Shown piece after piece: positions 32,822-41,306 of a stretch of 64,000 bases of DNA (its first letter is position 1; the number at the start of each line of letters is the position of its first letter). Source of the DNA: Schaedlerella glycyrrhizinilytica_A (GTDB lineage: Bacteria > Bacillota > Clostridia > Lachnospirales > Lachnospiraceae); assembly GCF_042852765.1 (NCBI RefSeq), contig NZ_AP031414.1; one strand, 5' to 3'. The position numbers and the translations under genes were made by a program. The notes under the pieces were generated by a model. That model did no database searches. It saw only the letters and a program-made list of their open reading frames with translations, and had not been told where the DNA came from.

Positions 32822-32856
32822 GGTATCAGTGTATAAGGAAAAGGAGGGATCATGGT

Positions 32857-33603
32857 ATGACAGAACAGAAGCAGGAATTAAAGGGATATGTACATTCTCT
32901 GGAAAGTTTTGGATCTGTAGACGGTCCGGGTGTGCGCTATGTGATTTTTCTGACAGGCTGTGCGATGCGCTGCCAGTTCTGCCACAATCCGGATACATGG
33001 AATATGCGGGCTGGTACATTGTATACAGCGGAGGAACTGTTGAAACAGGCATTGCGTTACCGGACATATTGGGGGAACGAAGGCGGGATCACAGTCAGCG
33101 GAGGAGAACCGCTTCTGCAGATAGATTTCCTGATCGAATTATTTAAAAAAGCGAAAGAGCAGGGCGTTCATACGACGCTGGATACGAGCGGAAATCCGTT
33201 TACCAGAGAAGAACCGTTCTTCGGAAAAGTGCAGGAACTGATGAAATATACCGATCTTGTAATGTTGGACATCAAAGAGATCGAGGAAGACAGACATCAG
33301 CTTTTGACCGGGCATACGAATGCAAATATTCTGGATATGGCGAGATATCTGGATGAGATTGGAAAACCGGTGTGGATCCGTCATGTGCTTGTGCCGGACC
33401 GGAGCGATTTTGACGAAGATCTGGAAAAGCTGCATGCTTTCATTGAGACGCTTGGAAATGTGGAGAAAGTCGAGGTACTTCCATACCACACGCTGGGCGC
33501 ATATAAATGGAAAGAGCTGGGGATGGAATATCCGCTGGAGGGAATTGATCCGCCGACGATGGAACGGGTGGATCATGCGAAAAAAATATTGCATGCAAAG
33601 TAA
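32857..33603 (+). CDS. pflA: Pyruvate formate-lyase activating enzyme
   Basis: The 248-aa radical-SAM enzyme puts the glycyl radical on PflB. The 4Fe-4S cysteines are C35, C39 and C42 in CAMRCQFCHNP, and the GGEPLL motif near residue 90 binds SAM. AAAAGGAGGG lies 9 nt before the ATG. An overlapping minimal ORF ATG-GTA-TGA starts 5 nt earlier and its stop overlaps the pflA start. Confidence 0.96.
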   Translation: MTEQKQELKGYVHSLESFGSVDGPGVRYVIFLTGCAMRCQFCHNPDTWNMRAGTLYTAEELLKQALRYRTYWGNEGGITVSGGEPLLQIDFLIELFKKAKEQGVHTTLDTSGNPFTREEPFFGKVQELMKYTDLVMLDIKEIEEDRHQLLTGHTNANILDMARYLDEIGKPVWIRHVLVPDRSDFDEDLEKLHAFIETLGNVEKVEVLPYHTLGAYKWKELGMEYPLEGIDPPTMERVDHAKKILHAK

Positions 33604-33618
33604 ATGAAATTAGAAAAC

Positions 33619-33714
33619 AATCACCGGAAGTGCCAAAAGGCACATTCCGGGATTGGAAGCAGTCGCCAAGGTCTCGGGCAAGCCCGGACTTTGGCTCGTC
33701 GCCTATACAAAAAA
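33619..33714 (-). repeat. 95-bp dispersed structured repeat, copy R1
   Basis: It reads (minus strand) TTTTTTGTATAGGCGACGAG through to CTTCCGGTGATT, about 95% identical to copies at 38230 and 60019. It contains two hairpins (GCCAAAGTCCGGG... and CCGGAATGTGCC...). Its T-run is the end of the rubredoxin terminator. Confidence 0.85.
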
Positions 33715-33781
33715 GAGCGCGGCTCTCAAACTGATCGGATCCGGCGGATCGGATTTCAGTGACAGAGCGGCGCTCTTTTTC
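33708..33781. terminator. Long bidirectional terminator between pflA and rubredoxin genes
   Basis: AAAAAGAGCGC...GCGCTCTTTTT encloses inner arms with ATCGGATCC / GGATCGGAT. It ends the convergent pflA region (+) and the rubredoxin gene (-). Confidence 0.85.
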
Positions 33782-33845
33782 CATATAGTATAAATAAAAA
33801 GAAGCTCCCGTATGAAACGACAGCTCCTTAAGAGTATTTGTCAGA

Positions 33846-34007
33846 TTAGTTTTCTTCTACAAATACTTCTTTTCCCATTCCGCACCATGGGCAGACCCAG
33901 TCTTCCGGCAGATCGGCAAAAGCTGTTCCCGGCTCGATTCCGTTGTCAGGATCACCGACTTCCGGATCATAAACATATCCACATGGTTCACATACATATT
34001 TGTTCAT
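33846..34007 (-). CDS. rub: Rubredoxin
   Basis: The 53-aa iron protein has the two CxxC motifs, CEPCGY and CPWCGM, and the family segment YDPEVGDPDNGIEPGTAF. The four cysteines bind one Fe. It carries single electrons in the cytoplasm, commonly for oxygen or peroxide detoxification in anaerobes. AGGAGG precedes the ATG. The neighbour on the other side (divergent) is an FAD/Rieske oxidoreductase, which may be a partner. Confidence 0.96.
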   Translation of the reverse strand: MNKYVCEPCGYVYDPEVGDPDNGIEPGTAFADLPEDWVCPWCGMGKEVFVEEN

Positions 34008-34155
34008 GTTAAGTACCTCCTGTTTGTTTGATTGAATACCAGTTTATTATAGAAAAAAACGGGATGATAATCAATATTTTTTTCGAAATTGTCACATCCT
34101 ATACGGAAATGATGTGAATAACTCGGTAAAAATCAGCGAAAAGGAGGATAACACT

Positions 34156-35649
34156 ATGAACGTGGAAAATGGATCTTTATGGATAAATACAGTGGGATTG
34201 CCATGTTATCCTGCATGGAACGGCGATCGGGAGGTGGATGTTGCAGTGATCGGCGGCGGTCTTGCCGGAATCCTGATGGCGCATTTTCTGGAACAGGCAG
34301 GGAGAAAATGCGTGGTTCTCGAAGCGGATCGAATCGGATCCGGGCAGACAAAGAATACGACGGCAAAAGTGACTTCCCAACATGGTCTGATCTACGGGAA
34401 ACTGATGCGGACGGTCGGACGCGATATGGCACAGCAGTATGCCGATGCCAATCGGGAGGCGATCGAACGGTATCGGATCCTGATCCGGAAATATGGGATC
34501 GAATGCGAATGGGAAACTTGCGGGGCGTATTTGTATGGAACTGAAAAAGAACGGGAATTGCGGGAAGAGTACCGGGCAGCTGTGGAACTGGGGATCTCTG
34601 CGAGAATGATCGATCATCCGGAAAAGACGGAGTTACCGTTTCCGGCAAAAAAAGCGCTTCTTTTTGAACGGCAGGCGCGGTTTCATCCGTTAAAATTTTT
34701 AGAACGTATACTCGACGGACTTGAGATTTATGAGAGAACGAGAGTTTTACGGGTAGATGGGAGGACTCTGATCACGGACCGTGGAAGTATAAAGGCGAAC
34801 CAGATCGTATTTGCGACCCATTATCCATTTTTGAATATGCCGGGATATTATTTTCTTCGGATGCATCAGGAACGCAGTTATGTGATCGGGCTGGAACATG
34901 GACCGCGGATTCAAAATGTGTATCTTGGGGTAGATCCGAATGGACTGTCGCTTCGGCAGTCTGGAAATTTTTTGTTGCTTGGAGGAGGAAATCACAGAAC
35001 CGGAGACGAAAAATTGGGAGACCCATACGAAGCGCTTAAGCGTGCGGCAGAGCAATATTTTCCACAGGCAAGCGTGCGGTATGCATGGTCGGCACAGGAC
35101 TGTATGACGCTGGATGGTATTCCTTATATCGGAAAATTCGGGAAACAGACCGATCATTGGTTTGTGGCTACCGGATTTCAGAAATGGGGGATGACGACAT
35201 CGATGGCAGCCGCAACGATCCTGACGGATCTGATGTGCGGACGAAAGAACCGTTATGCCGACGTATTTTCCCCGCAGCGGAAAACGATGCTGGCTTCTGC
35301 AAAGACATTTTGTGAGGAGGGTGCATATGCGGTAGTCAATCTGACAAAAGAACTCTTTGCGTTTCCGAAAGAAAAGCTGGAGGACATCCGTCCCGGCACA
35401 GGGGGGACCATAGAATATGAGGGGAAGAAAGTCGGAGTATATAAAACAGAAGAGGAGGATTTCTATTTTGTATCTGTAAAATGTCCGCATCTGGGATGTC
35501 AGCTCTCCTGGAATCAGGCGGAAAAAAGTTGGGATTGTCCATGCCATGGCTCACGGTATGATTACAGCGGAAAACTGCTGGACGGTCCCGCACAGACCGC
35601 CTCTGTGGCATGTAGCCTGCAAGATCCTGTCAAAGGTACAGACAGATGA
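34156..35649 (+). CDS. FAD-dependent oxidoreductase with C-terminal Rieske domain
   Basis: The 497-aa protein is a fusion of a DAO-type FAD oxidoreductase (dinucleotide motif VAVIGGGLAGILMA near residues 24-37) and a Rieske 2Fe-2S domain with ligands C443, H445, C461 and H464 (CPHLG and CPCHG). There is no signal peptide, so it is cytoplasmic. Such fusions occur in many bacteria and their substrates are mostly unknown. The start 34156 follows AAGGAGGATAA; an upstream in-frame ATG (34114) has no site. Confidence 0.88.
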   Translation: MNVENGSLWINTVGLPCYPAWNGDREVDVAVIGGGLAGILMAHFLEQAGRKCVVLEADRIGSGQTKNTTAKVTSQHGLIYGKLMRTVGRDMAQQYADANREAIERYRILIRKYGIECEWETCGAYLYGTEKERELREEYRAAVELGISARMIDHPEKTELPFPAKKALLFERQARFHPLKFLERILDGLEIYERTRVLRVDGRTLITDRGSIKANQIVFATHYPFLNMPGYYFLRMHQERSYVIGLEHGPRIQNVYLGVDPNGLSLRQSGNFLLLGGGNHRTGDEKLGDPYEALKRAAEQYFPQASVRYAWSAQDCMTLDGIPYIGKFGKQTDHWFVATGFQKWGMTTSMAAATILTDLMCGRKNRYADVFSPQRKTMLASAKTFCEEGAYAVVNLTKELFAFPKEKLEDIRPGTGGTIEYEGKKVGVYKTEEEDFYFVSVKCPHLGCQLSWNQAEKSWDCPCHGSRYDYSGKLLDGPAQTASVACSLQDPVKGTDR

Positions 35650-35813
35650 GTGAGCAAAATGGGCAGTCGGAGAAATGAGCCGCGACTGTAAAAAATATTT
35701 TGTATTCAGAGGAAATTCAGTGTAGAATAAAGAAGAAGCTGCGGCGCAGGCTGTTCTGTTCGTGAAGCGACGGCATGCCGCAGTGAGGAATCTTACAGAA
35801 AGAGGGACGTGTA

Positions 35814-36989
35814 ATGAATAAGAAAGAGGTGCTCGAGATCCGAAAGCAGTTTTCTCCGGCAAATTGTGCGATCACAAGAATCTGCGGCTGCTATGTCGAT
35901 CACGAAAAAAGCAAACGTCTGCAGTCCAGGGAGGCGTTTTTGTCGCTGCCGGAGGAAGAGGCGTTCAAATATTTTGATATTTTTAAGAAGACGTTATCGG
36001 GAACGATCGGGAAGAATATGCTGAATATGGAGTTTCCGCTTGAGCAGGAGATGCCGGGAGGAACGCAGGAATTTCTTCTGAAACTGAAAAACAGCAAGCT
36101 GCAGGACGATATGCTGTTGGAAGAGTTTTACGATAAGGTGATCGAGAATTACATATATGAAGAGAATTATTATATTATTTTGATCCATGCAATGTATGAT
36201 GTGCCGGGAAAATCTTCGGATGATCTGGAAATGTATGATGCGTCGGATGTCGTTTACGAATATCTGCTCTGCAGCATTTGTCCGGTCTCCCTCTCAAAAG
36301 CAGGACTTTGTTATAATGCGGAGGATAACCGGATCGAAGACCGGATCCGGGACTGGATCGTCGATATGCCGGACAAAGGCTTTCTGTTCCCGGCGTTTAA
36401 TGACCGTAATACCGATCTGCACGGCGTACTTTATTATACGAAGAAATCTTCGAATCTGCAGGAAGAACTGATCGATCAGGTACTGGGCGCAAAAATGCCG
36501 ATGTCGGCGGATACGCAGAAAGAAACGTTTCAGGCGCTGATCGAAGATACGCTGGGCGAGGACGGAGATTATGAGACGGTGCGGAATATCCACGATACGC
36601 TGAACGATCTGATCGAGGAACACAAAGAAGAGTCGGAACCTCTTGCATTGGACAAGACAGATATGAGAAAAATTTTTGAGAACAGCGGTGTTTCTAATGA
36701 ACAGATGGAGTCGTTTGATCAGGTGTTTGAAGAAAATGCGGGAGAAAAGACGTCGCTTCTTGCCGCAAACATTGCCGAGACAAAAAAGTTCCATATCGAA
36801 ACGCCGGATGTGGTGATCAAGGTTAATCCGGAGCGTTCCGATCTGATCGAGACGAGGATGATCGATGGCAGGCAATGTCTTGTGATCCCGGTAGACGATC
36901 ACATTGAGATCAACGGGATCCATGTCAGAACGATGAAACGTCCGGGAAGTATCGAACGCACACAGGACACCGATCCGGCGGAAGTATAA
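35814..36989 (+). CDS. DUF4317 family protein
   Basis: The 391-aa acidic soluble protein matches the DUF4317 family, which is common in Lachnospiraceae and of unknown function. The conserved start LEIRKQFSPANCAITRICGCYVD and the central DMPDKGFLFPAFNDR stretch are visible. It is followed after 33 bp by a tyrosine phosphatase gene in the same direction, so the two may be cotranscribed. Confidence 0.75.
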   Translation: MNKKEVLEIRKQFSPANCAITRICGCYVDHEKSKRLQSREAFLSLPEEEAFKYFDIFKKTLSGTIGKNMLNMEFPLEQEMPGGTQEFLLKLKNSKLQDDMLLEEFYDKVIENYIYEENYYIILIHAMYDVPGKSSDDLEMYDASDVVYEYLLCSICPVSLSKAGLCYNAEDNRIEDRIRDWIVDMPDKGFLFPAFNDRNTDLHGVLYYTKKSSNLQEELIDQVLGAKMPMSADTQKETFQALIEDTLGEDGDYETVRNIHDTLNDLIEEHKEESEPLALDKTDMRKIFENSGVSNEQMESFDQVFEENAGEKTSLLAANIAETKKFHIETPDVVIKVNPERSDLIETRMIDGRQCLVIPVDDHIEINGIHVRTMKRPGSIERTQDTDPAEV

Positions 36990-37022
36990 ATAAGGAAAAG
37001 AGGAATACAGGAGGCTGAGAAG

Positions 37023-37862
37023 ATGCAGCTGAAAAACACGATCGATACAAATATGTTTCCGCAGTCGATCGGACTTGAGGAGATTGTAAATGCAAGAGAG
37101 CTGGGCGGTTATGTCGGAGCAGACGGGCGCAAAGTGAAACGAGGTGTGCTGCTTCGGACGGGCGCGCTTTCGGAAATATCGGAAGCTGACAGACGCCGGC
37201 TTCTGGAACAGTATCATTTGACGGATATTATTGATTTCAGGACCAGTTTTGAGTGTGAGGCAGCGCCGGATCCGGAGATGGACGGTGTCGTCTGTCATCC
37301 GATCCGGATTCTGGATGAACAAGGAGATCAGACGGCAGGTATGGCAGCGTCGGCATCAGGAGATGGATTTCCGTTGGAAAAGCTGGTTGAAGCAATCCGC
37401 AGCGAAAAAATCCGGATTGCAGATATGTATGTGGATATTGTGATGAATCCGGTATCGATGCGTGGATATCGTCAGTTTTTTGACTGTCTGTTGGAGCATA
37501 AAGAGGGCGCGGTCCTCTGGCACTGTTCTGCGGGAAAAGACCGGACCGGATTGGGAGCGGCATTTTTACTGGCGGTTCTGGGGGCGGAACGGCAGACGAT
37601 CATGGAAGATTATCGTTTGACGAATGTGTATTTTCAGGATATTTTGAAGAAAATGGAAACAAAGCTTGAAGGTCTTGGATTGACAGAAGAGGAGATGGCA
37701 GATATGCGTGCGGTTGCCGGAGGCGTTAATCCGGCTTATCTTGAAAAAGCGCTGGATGTGATCGAGGAGCGTTATGGATCTCTTGAGGGATATTTGGAAA
37801 AAGAAATCGGAATTACAGAGGAAAAACGATTCCGACTGCGGGAGATGTATCTGGAAGCATAG
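37023..37862 (+). CDS. Tyrosine-protein phosphatase (PF13350 type)
   Basis: The 279-aa cytoplasmic protein has the P-loop phosphatase signature HCSAGKDRTG, with Cys168 as nucleophile and Arg174, and the N-terminal family motif NARELGGY. Related bacterial enzymes dephosphorylate phosphotyrosine or phosphoinositides. The substrate is unknown. AGGAGG is 9 nt before the ATG. Confidence 0.9.
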   Translation: MQLKNTIDTNMFPQSIGLEEIVNARELGGYVGADGRKVKRGVLLRTGALSEISEADRRRLLEQYHLTDIIDFRTSFECEAAPDPEMDGVVCHPIRILDEQGDQTAGMAASASGDGFPLEKLVEAIRSEKIRIADMYVDIVMNPVSMRGYRQFFDCLLEHKEGAVLWHCSAGKDRTGLGAAFLLAVLGAERQTIMEDYRLTNVYFQDILKKMETKLEGLGLTEEEMADMRAVAGGVNPAYLEKALDVIEERYGSLEGYLEKEIGITEEKRFRLREMYLEA

Positions 37863-37892
37863 GATCACAATGAACTTGATACAGACATTTGA

Positions 37893-37938
37893 GACAGAGG
37901 AAACCGACCAAATGGTCGGAAAGCCCTCTGTCTTTTTT
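37893..37938 (+). terminator. Terminator of the phosphatase gene
   Basis: GACAGAGG...CCTCTGTC with an inner CCGACCA/TGGTCGG stem is followed by TTTTTT. Confidence 0.88.
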
Positions 37939-37944
37939 GATGTG

Positions 37945-38222
37945 TAGCGTCGGTGTACAAGGGGAAAAACGGTCGATGAAGAGCAAATCTAAGTCTCTTT
38001 GTTGTTACTTTCACTCCGCGTACGTCTCTGTACGCGTCGTTCAAGTGCCTAAAAGAGGCTTAGATTTGTCTCTTCTCGACTCACCGACCTCAACCGCAGA
38101 TAATTCGGTGATTTTCAAGGCAGACGATTGAAGCGTACTGGACGTACGCTGATTGAGGATAACGCTGAAAATCACCGAAATTACGCGGTTTGAGGCGTGT
38201 TTCCCCTTGTACATCGACGCTA
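37945..38222. mobile_element. 278-bp MITE-like element with nested hairpins
   Basis: Terminal inverted repeats of 23 bp (TAGCGTCGGTGTACAAGGGG and its complement, 1 mismatch) enclose two long imperfect hairpins. The first (about 37978-38063) has arms around CAAATCTAAG and an inner CGCGTACG/CGTACGCG-like tip. The second (about 38092-38192) has arms around AATTCGGTGATTTT with an inner AGCGTAC/GTACGCT tip. No protein is encoded. Together with R2 it fills the 650-bp gap between the phosphatase and marR genes. Confidence 0.75.
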
Positions 38223-38229
38223 GGAACTC

Positions 38230-38324
38230 TTTTTGTATAGGCGACGAGCCAAAGTCTGGGCTTGCCCGAGACCTTGGCGACTGCTTACAATCCCGGAATG
38301 TGCCTTTTGGTACTTCCGGTGATT
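38230..38324 (+). repeat. 95-bp dispersed structured repeat, copy R2
   Basis: TTTTTGTATAGGCGACGAGC through to TACTTCCGGTGATT, the same repeat as R1 and R3 but in the opposite orientation. Mutations here break one pair in each hairpin. Confidence 0.85.
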
Positions 38325-38443
38325 CCGATTTCCTGAATTTCTTATTTTCTGAATTTTGCGAAAAAACCATTGTGATAATAATTAAATATCAAACTAAATT
38401 TTGTATATAATTATTAAAAAAATGTGAAAAATAAAATTGAATA

Positions 38444-38472
38444 TTGATTTTTTCTGTGCAGAAATATAGAAT
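38444..38472 (+). promoter_or_regulatory. Promoter of the marR-ABC exporter operon
   Basis: TTGATT, a 17-nt spacer and TAGAAT lie upstream of a palindromic operator. Confidence 0.75.
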
Positions 38473-38477
38473 AATGA

Positions 38478-38489
38478 TTAGACATCTAA
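38478..38489. promoter_or_regulatory. Candidate MarR operator
   Basis: TTAGACATCTAA (TTAGA / TCTAA arms) lies at the expected transcription start, so binding by the MarR protein would block the promoter. TTAG(N4)CTAA-type sites are typical for MarR regulators of Clostridia. Confidence 0.65.
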
Positions 38490-38513
38490 CTATATGGAGA
38501 AAGGGGTGAATTT

Positions 38514-38540
38514 ATGTGGAACGAGGAGAAATGCCGGTGA
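38514..38540 (+). CDS. Eight-residue leader ORF overlapping marR
   Basis: ATG at 38514 has AAGGGG 7 nt upstream and encodes MWNEEKCR. Its TGA overlaps the ATG of marR (TGATG). It may couple translation or be fortuitous. Confidence 0.4.
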   Translation: MWNEEKCR

Positions 38541-38980
38541 TGGGCATTTTGGGACAGATTTCACATTTAAGTGAATATTATGCGAAGCAAATGTTTGAAC
38601 CTTATGATCTGAAGCCGGGACAGGCGGGGATCTTGGTGGTATTGAGCCTGGATGGGGAAATGTCGCAGCGTGAACTGGCAGAACGGCTGAACCTGACGCC
38701 GCCTTCGATCACAGCGGCTATCCAGAAGATGGAAAAGATGGATTATATCAAACGGACGCCGGATCCGCACGATCAGCGGGTACTTCGACTGAGTCTGACG
38801 GAAAAGAGCCGCGCTTACCTGGAGCATATCAAAGAAGTGAGCAGACAGATCGAGGAACGGATCTACAAAGGGATGAATACCGAAGAAAAACTTCTGCTCC
38901 GGCGGCTTTTGACGCAAGTAAGAGACAATCTGGTAGAGGGAAGATCTCCGGATATCTGGAAGCATCCGATCAAGTTATAA
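38540..38980 (+). CDS. MarR-family transcriptional regulator
   Basis: The 146-aa winged-helix regulator shows QRELAERLNLTPPSITAAIQKMEK as the recognition helix region and the wing RTPDPHDQRVLRLSLTEKS. It is likely the autorepressor of its operon with the two ABC exporter genes that follow (92 bp). The start is taken at ATG 38540 (GAGGAG 11 nt upstream, overlapping the leader ORF stop); GTG 38516 and ATG 38531 are alternatives. Confidence 0.88.
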   Translation: MGILGQISHLSEYYAKQMFEPYDLKPGQAGILVVLSLDGEMSQRELAERLNLTPPSITAAIQKMEKMDYIKRTPDPHDQRVLRLSLTEKSRAYLEHIKEVSRQIEERIYKGMNTEEKLLLRRLLTQVRDNLVEGRSPDIWKHPIKL

Positions 38981-39072
38981 AGGGGTTCTGACAGCTGGGC
39001 ATAAGAAGAATATAAGAATCAAAACAAGTATGATCAAGAAGAAAAACAATCGGAACAGAAAGGAAACGGGTT

Positions 39073-41304
39073 ATGGGAAAATTATTTAAGTACATGGGAA
39101 TGTACTGGAAATCAGTGTTGGCGATCCTTGCCATATTGTTTGTCCAGGCATACTGCGACCTGTCCCTGCCGGCATATACTTCGGATATTGTAAATGTCGG
39201 AATCCAGCAGGGCGGAGTTGACGAGACGATTCCCGAAGCAATTTCCGTGGAAGAAATGAACAAAGTGCTTTTGTTTGTCTCGGAAGAGACAGAGAAAGAA
39301 ATTGTGCAGGACGCATATGAAAAGAATGGGGATCTGTATGAAAAAGAGGCGTATGTGCTGAAAGAATCTGTCCTTGAAAATGAGGAAGAGATGGAAGAAC
39401 TCAGTAAGATCATGGGGCTTCCGATGATGGTGACTGCCGGTTTTGAGTCGGGCAGTGAAGAAACAAAAGAGATAGAAGAACAGATCATGGGGCAGATCCC
39501 GCAGGGAATGTTGCCGGAAGATGCGACGATTTTTGATGTATTTGCGATGATGCCGCCGGAACAGATGACGCAGATGGTGGAGGAAATTCGCACACAGATG
39601 TCGGATATGCCGGATATGATCGTGGAACAGGCTGGGATCGGATATGTGAAAACCGCATATCAGGATCTTGGGATGGATGTCGATGAGATCCAGCTGAAGT
39701 ATATGTTTGTGACAGGTGGCAAGATGATCGCGCTTGCATTTCTTGGAATGATCGCCAGTGTTCTGGTCGGATTTCTGGCGTCCCGCGTCGGTGCGAAAGC
39801 CGGACGGGATCTGCGTGGAAGAGTATTCCGTAAAGTAGTCGGATTTTCCAACAATGAGCTGGATCATTTTTCAACGGCTTCGCTGATCACAAGAAGTACG
39901 AACGATATCCAGCAGATCCAGATGTTGATGGTCATGCTGCTTCGGATGGTGCTTTATGCGCCGATCCTGGCGATCGGCGGTGTATATCAGGTGTTCCAGA
40001 CAAATGTATCGATGTCCTGGATCATCGGGCTGGCCGTAGTATTGATCGCGTTGGTCGTGCTGCTTTTGTTTGTCGTGGCGATGCCGAAGTTCAAAATCAT
40101 GCAGAAACTGGTTGACCGATTGAATCTTGTGACAAGGGAAATCCTGACGGGACTTCCGGTCATCCGTGCATTCAGTACGGAAAAACATGAGGAAAAACGG
40201 TTCGATAAGGCGAACATGGATCTGACCAAAACGAATTTGTTTGTCAATCGTGCAATGACATTTATGATGCCGGTCATGATGGTGATCATGAATGGAATTT
40301 CCGTGCTGATCGTGTGGGTCGGAGCAAACGGGATCAACGACGGACAGATGCAGGTCGGCGATATGATGGCGTTTATCCAGTATACGATGCAGATTATCAT
40401 GGGATTTTTGATGCTTTGTATGATCTCGGTCATGCTGCCGAGAGCGGCGGTTGCAGCAGAGCGTGTGGACGAAGTGCTTTCAAGCAAGACGATCATAAAC
40501 GATCCGAAACAGCCGCTTTTGATCCCGCAGAAAGCAGACGGCGTTCTGAAATTCGACCATGTTTCGTTCCGATATCCGGGAGCCAGCGAAGATGTATTGC
40601 ATGATATTTCTTTTGAGGCAAAACCGGGAGAGACAACTGCGATCATCGGAAGTACCGGAAGCGGTAAGTCCACGCTTGTCAATCTGATCCCTCGTTTTTA
40701 CGATGTGACAGAGGGAAAGATCACATTGGACGGTTTGGATATCCGTGAAGTTGCACAGCATGATCTTCGGGAGAAGCTGGGATATGTTCCGCAGAAAGGC
40801 GTACTGTTCTCCGGAACGATCGCATCCAATATTATGTTCGGCAATCCGGACGGTTCGGATGAAGAGATGAAAGAGGCGGCTCAGATCGCGCAGGCAACGG
40901 AGTTTATTGAGACAAAGAGAAAGAGATACGACAGCTCGATCGCACAGGGCGGATCCAACGTATCCGGCGGACAGAAACAACGACTTTCCATTGCGCGTGC
41001 GATCGCAAAACATCCGAAACTCTTTATCTTCGACGACAGTTTTTCGGCATTGGATTTTAAGACCGATGTTGCACTGCGTCGGGCATTGAGAGAGAAAACG
41101 GCAGACAGCACCGTTTTGATCGTGGCACAGCGGATCAGCACGATTCTGCATGCGGAACAGATTCTTGTATTGGACGACGGACAGATCGTCGGAAAAGGCA
41201 CGCATGAGGAATTACTTCGGAATTGTGAGGTTTATCAGCAGATTGCGGCGTCACAGCTTTCGGAAGAAGAACTGAAAGCAGGGATGCAGAAAGGAGGCGA
41301 ATGA
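39073..41304 (+). CDS. ABC exporter subunit with degenerate ATPase site
   Basis: The 743-aa half-transporter has six membrane segments then an ATPase domain with Walker A GSTGSGKST (526-534) and signature SGGQKQR. The Walker B is LFIFDDSFSALD, where the catalytic glutamate is Asp, so this is the degenerate half of a heterodimer. Between the first two membrane segments lies an extra outward domain of about 170 residues (about 40-210), rich in Glu and Met. Heterodimeric MDR-type exporters of this kind expel drugs or peptides. It overlaps or abuts the partner gene (ATGA). Confidence 0.9.
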   Translation: MGKLFKYMGMYWKSVLAILAILFVQAYCDLSLPAYTSDIVNVGIQQGGVDETIPEAISVEEMNKVLLFVSEETEKEIVQDAYEKNGDLYEKEAYVLKESVLENEEEMEELSKIMGLPMMVTAGFESGSEETKEIEEQIMGQIPQGMLPEDATIFDVFAMMPPEQMTQMVEEIRTQMSDMPDMIVEQAGIGYVKTAYQDLGMDVDEIQLKYMFVTGGKMIALAFLGMIASVLVGFLASRVGAKAGRDLRGRVFRKVVGFSNNELDHFSTASLITRSTNDIQQIQMLMVMLLRMVLYAPILAIGGVYQVFQTNVSMSWIIGLAVVLIALVVLLLFVVAMPKFKIMQKLVDRLNLVTREILTGLPVIRAFSTEKHEEKRFDKANMDLTKTNLFVNRAMTFMMPVMMVIMNGISVLIVWVGANGINDGQMQVGDMMAFIQYTMQIIMGFLMLCMISVMLPRAAVAAERVDEVLSSKTIINDPKQPLLIPQKADGVLKFDHVSFRYPGASEDVLHDISFEAKPGETTAIIGSTGSGKSTLVNLIPRFYDVTEGKITLDGLDIREVAQHDLREKLGYVPQKGVLFSGTIASNIMFGNPDGSDEEMKEAAQIAQATEFIETKRKRYDSSIAQGGSNVSGGQKQRLSIARAIAKHPKLFIFDDSFSALDFKTDVALRRALREKTADSTVLIVAQRISTILHAEQILVLDDGQIVGKGTHEELLRNCEVYQQIAASQLSEEELKAGMQKGGE

Positions 41305-41306
41305 AA

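Noticed and set aside
33440..33784. Frames through the 95-bp repeats that encode similar peptides (for example DEPKSGLARDLGDC)
   Set aside because: The similarity comes from the DNA repeat itself; frames differ in start and end, lack ribosome sites and cover terminators.
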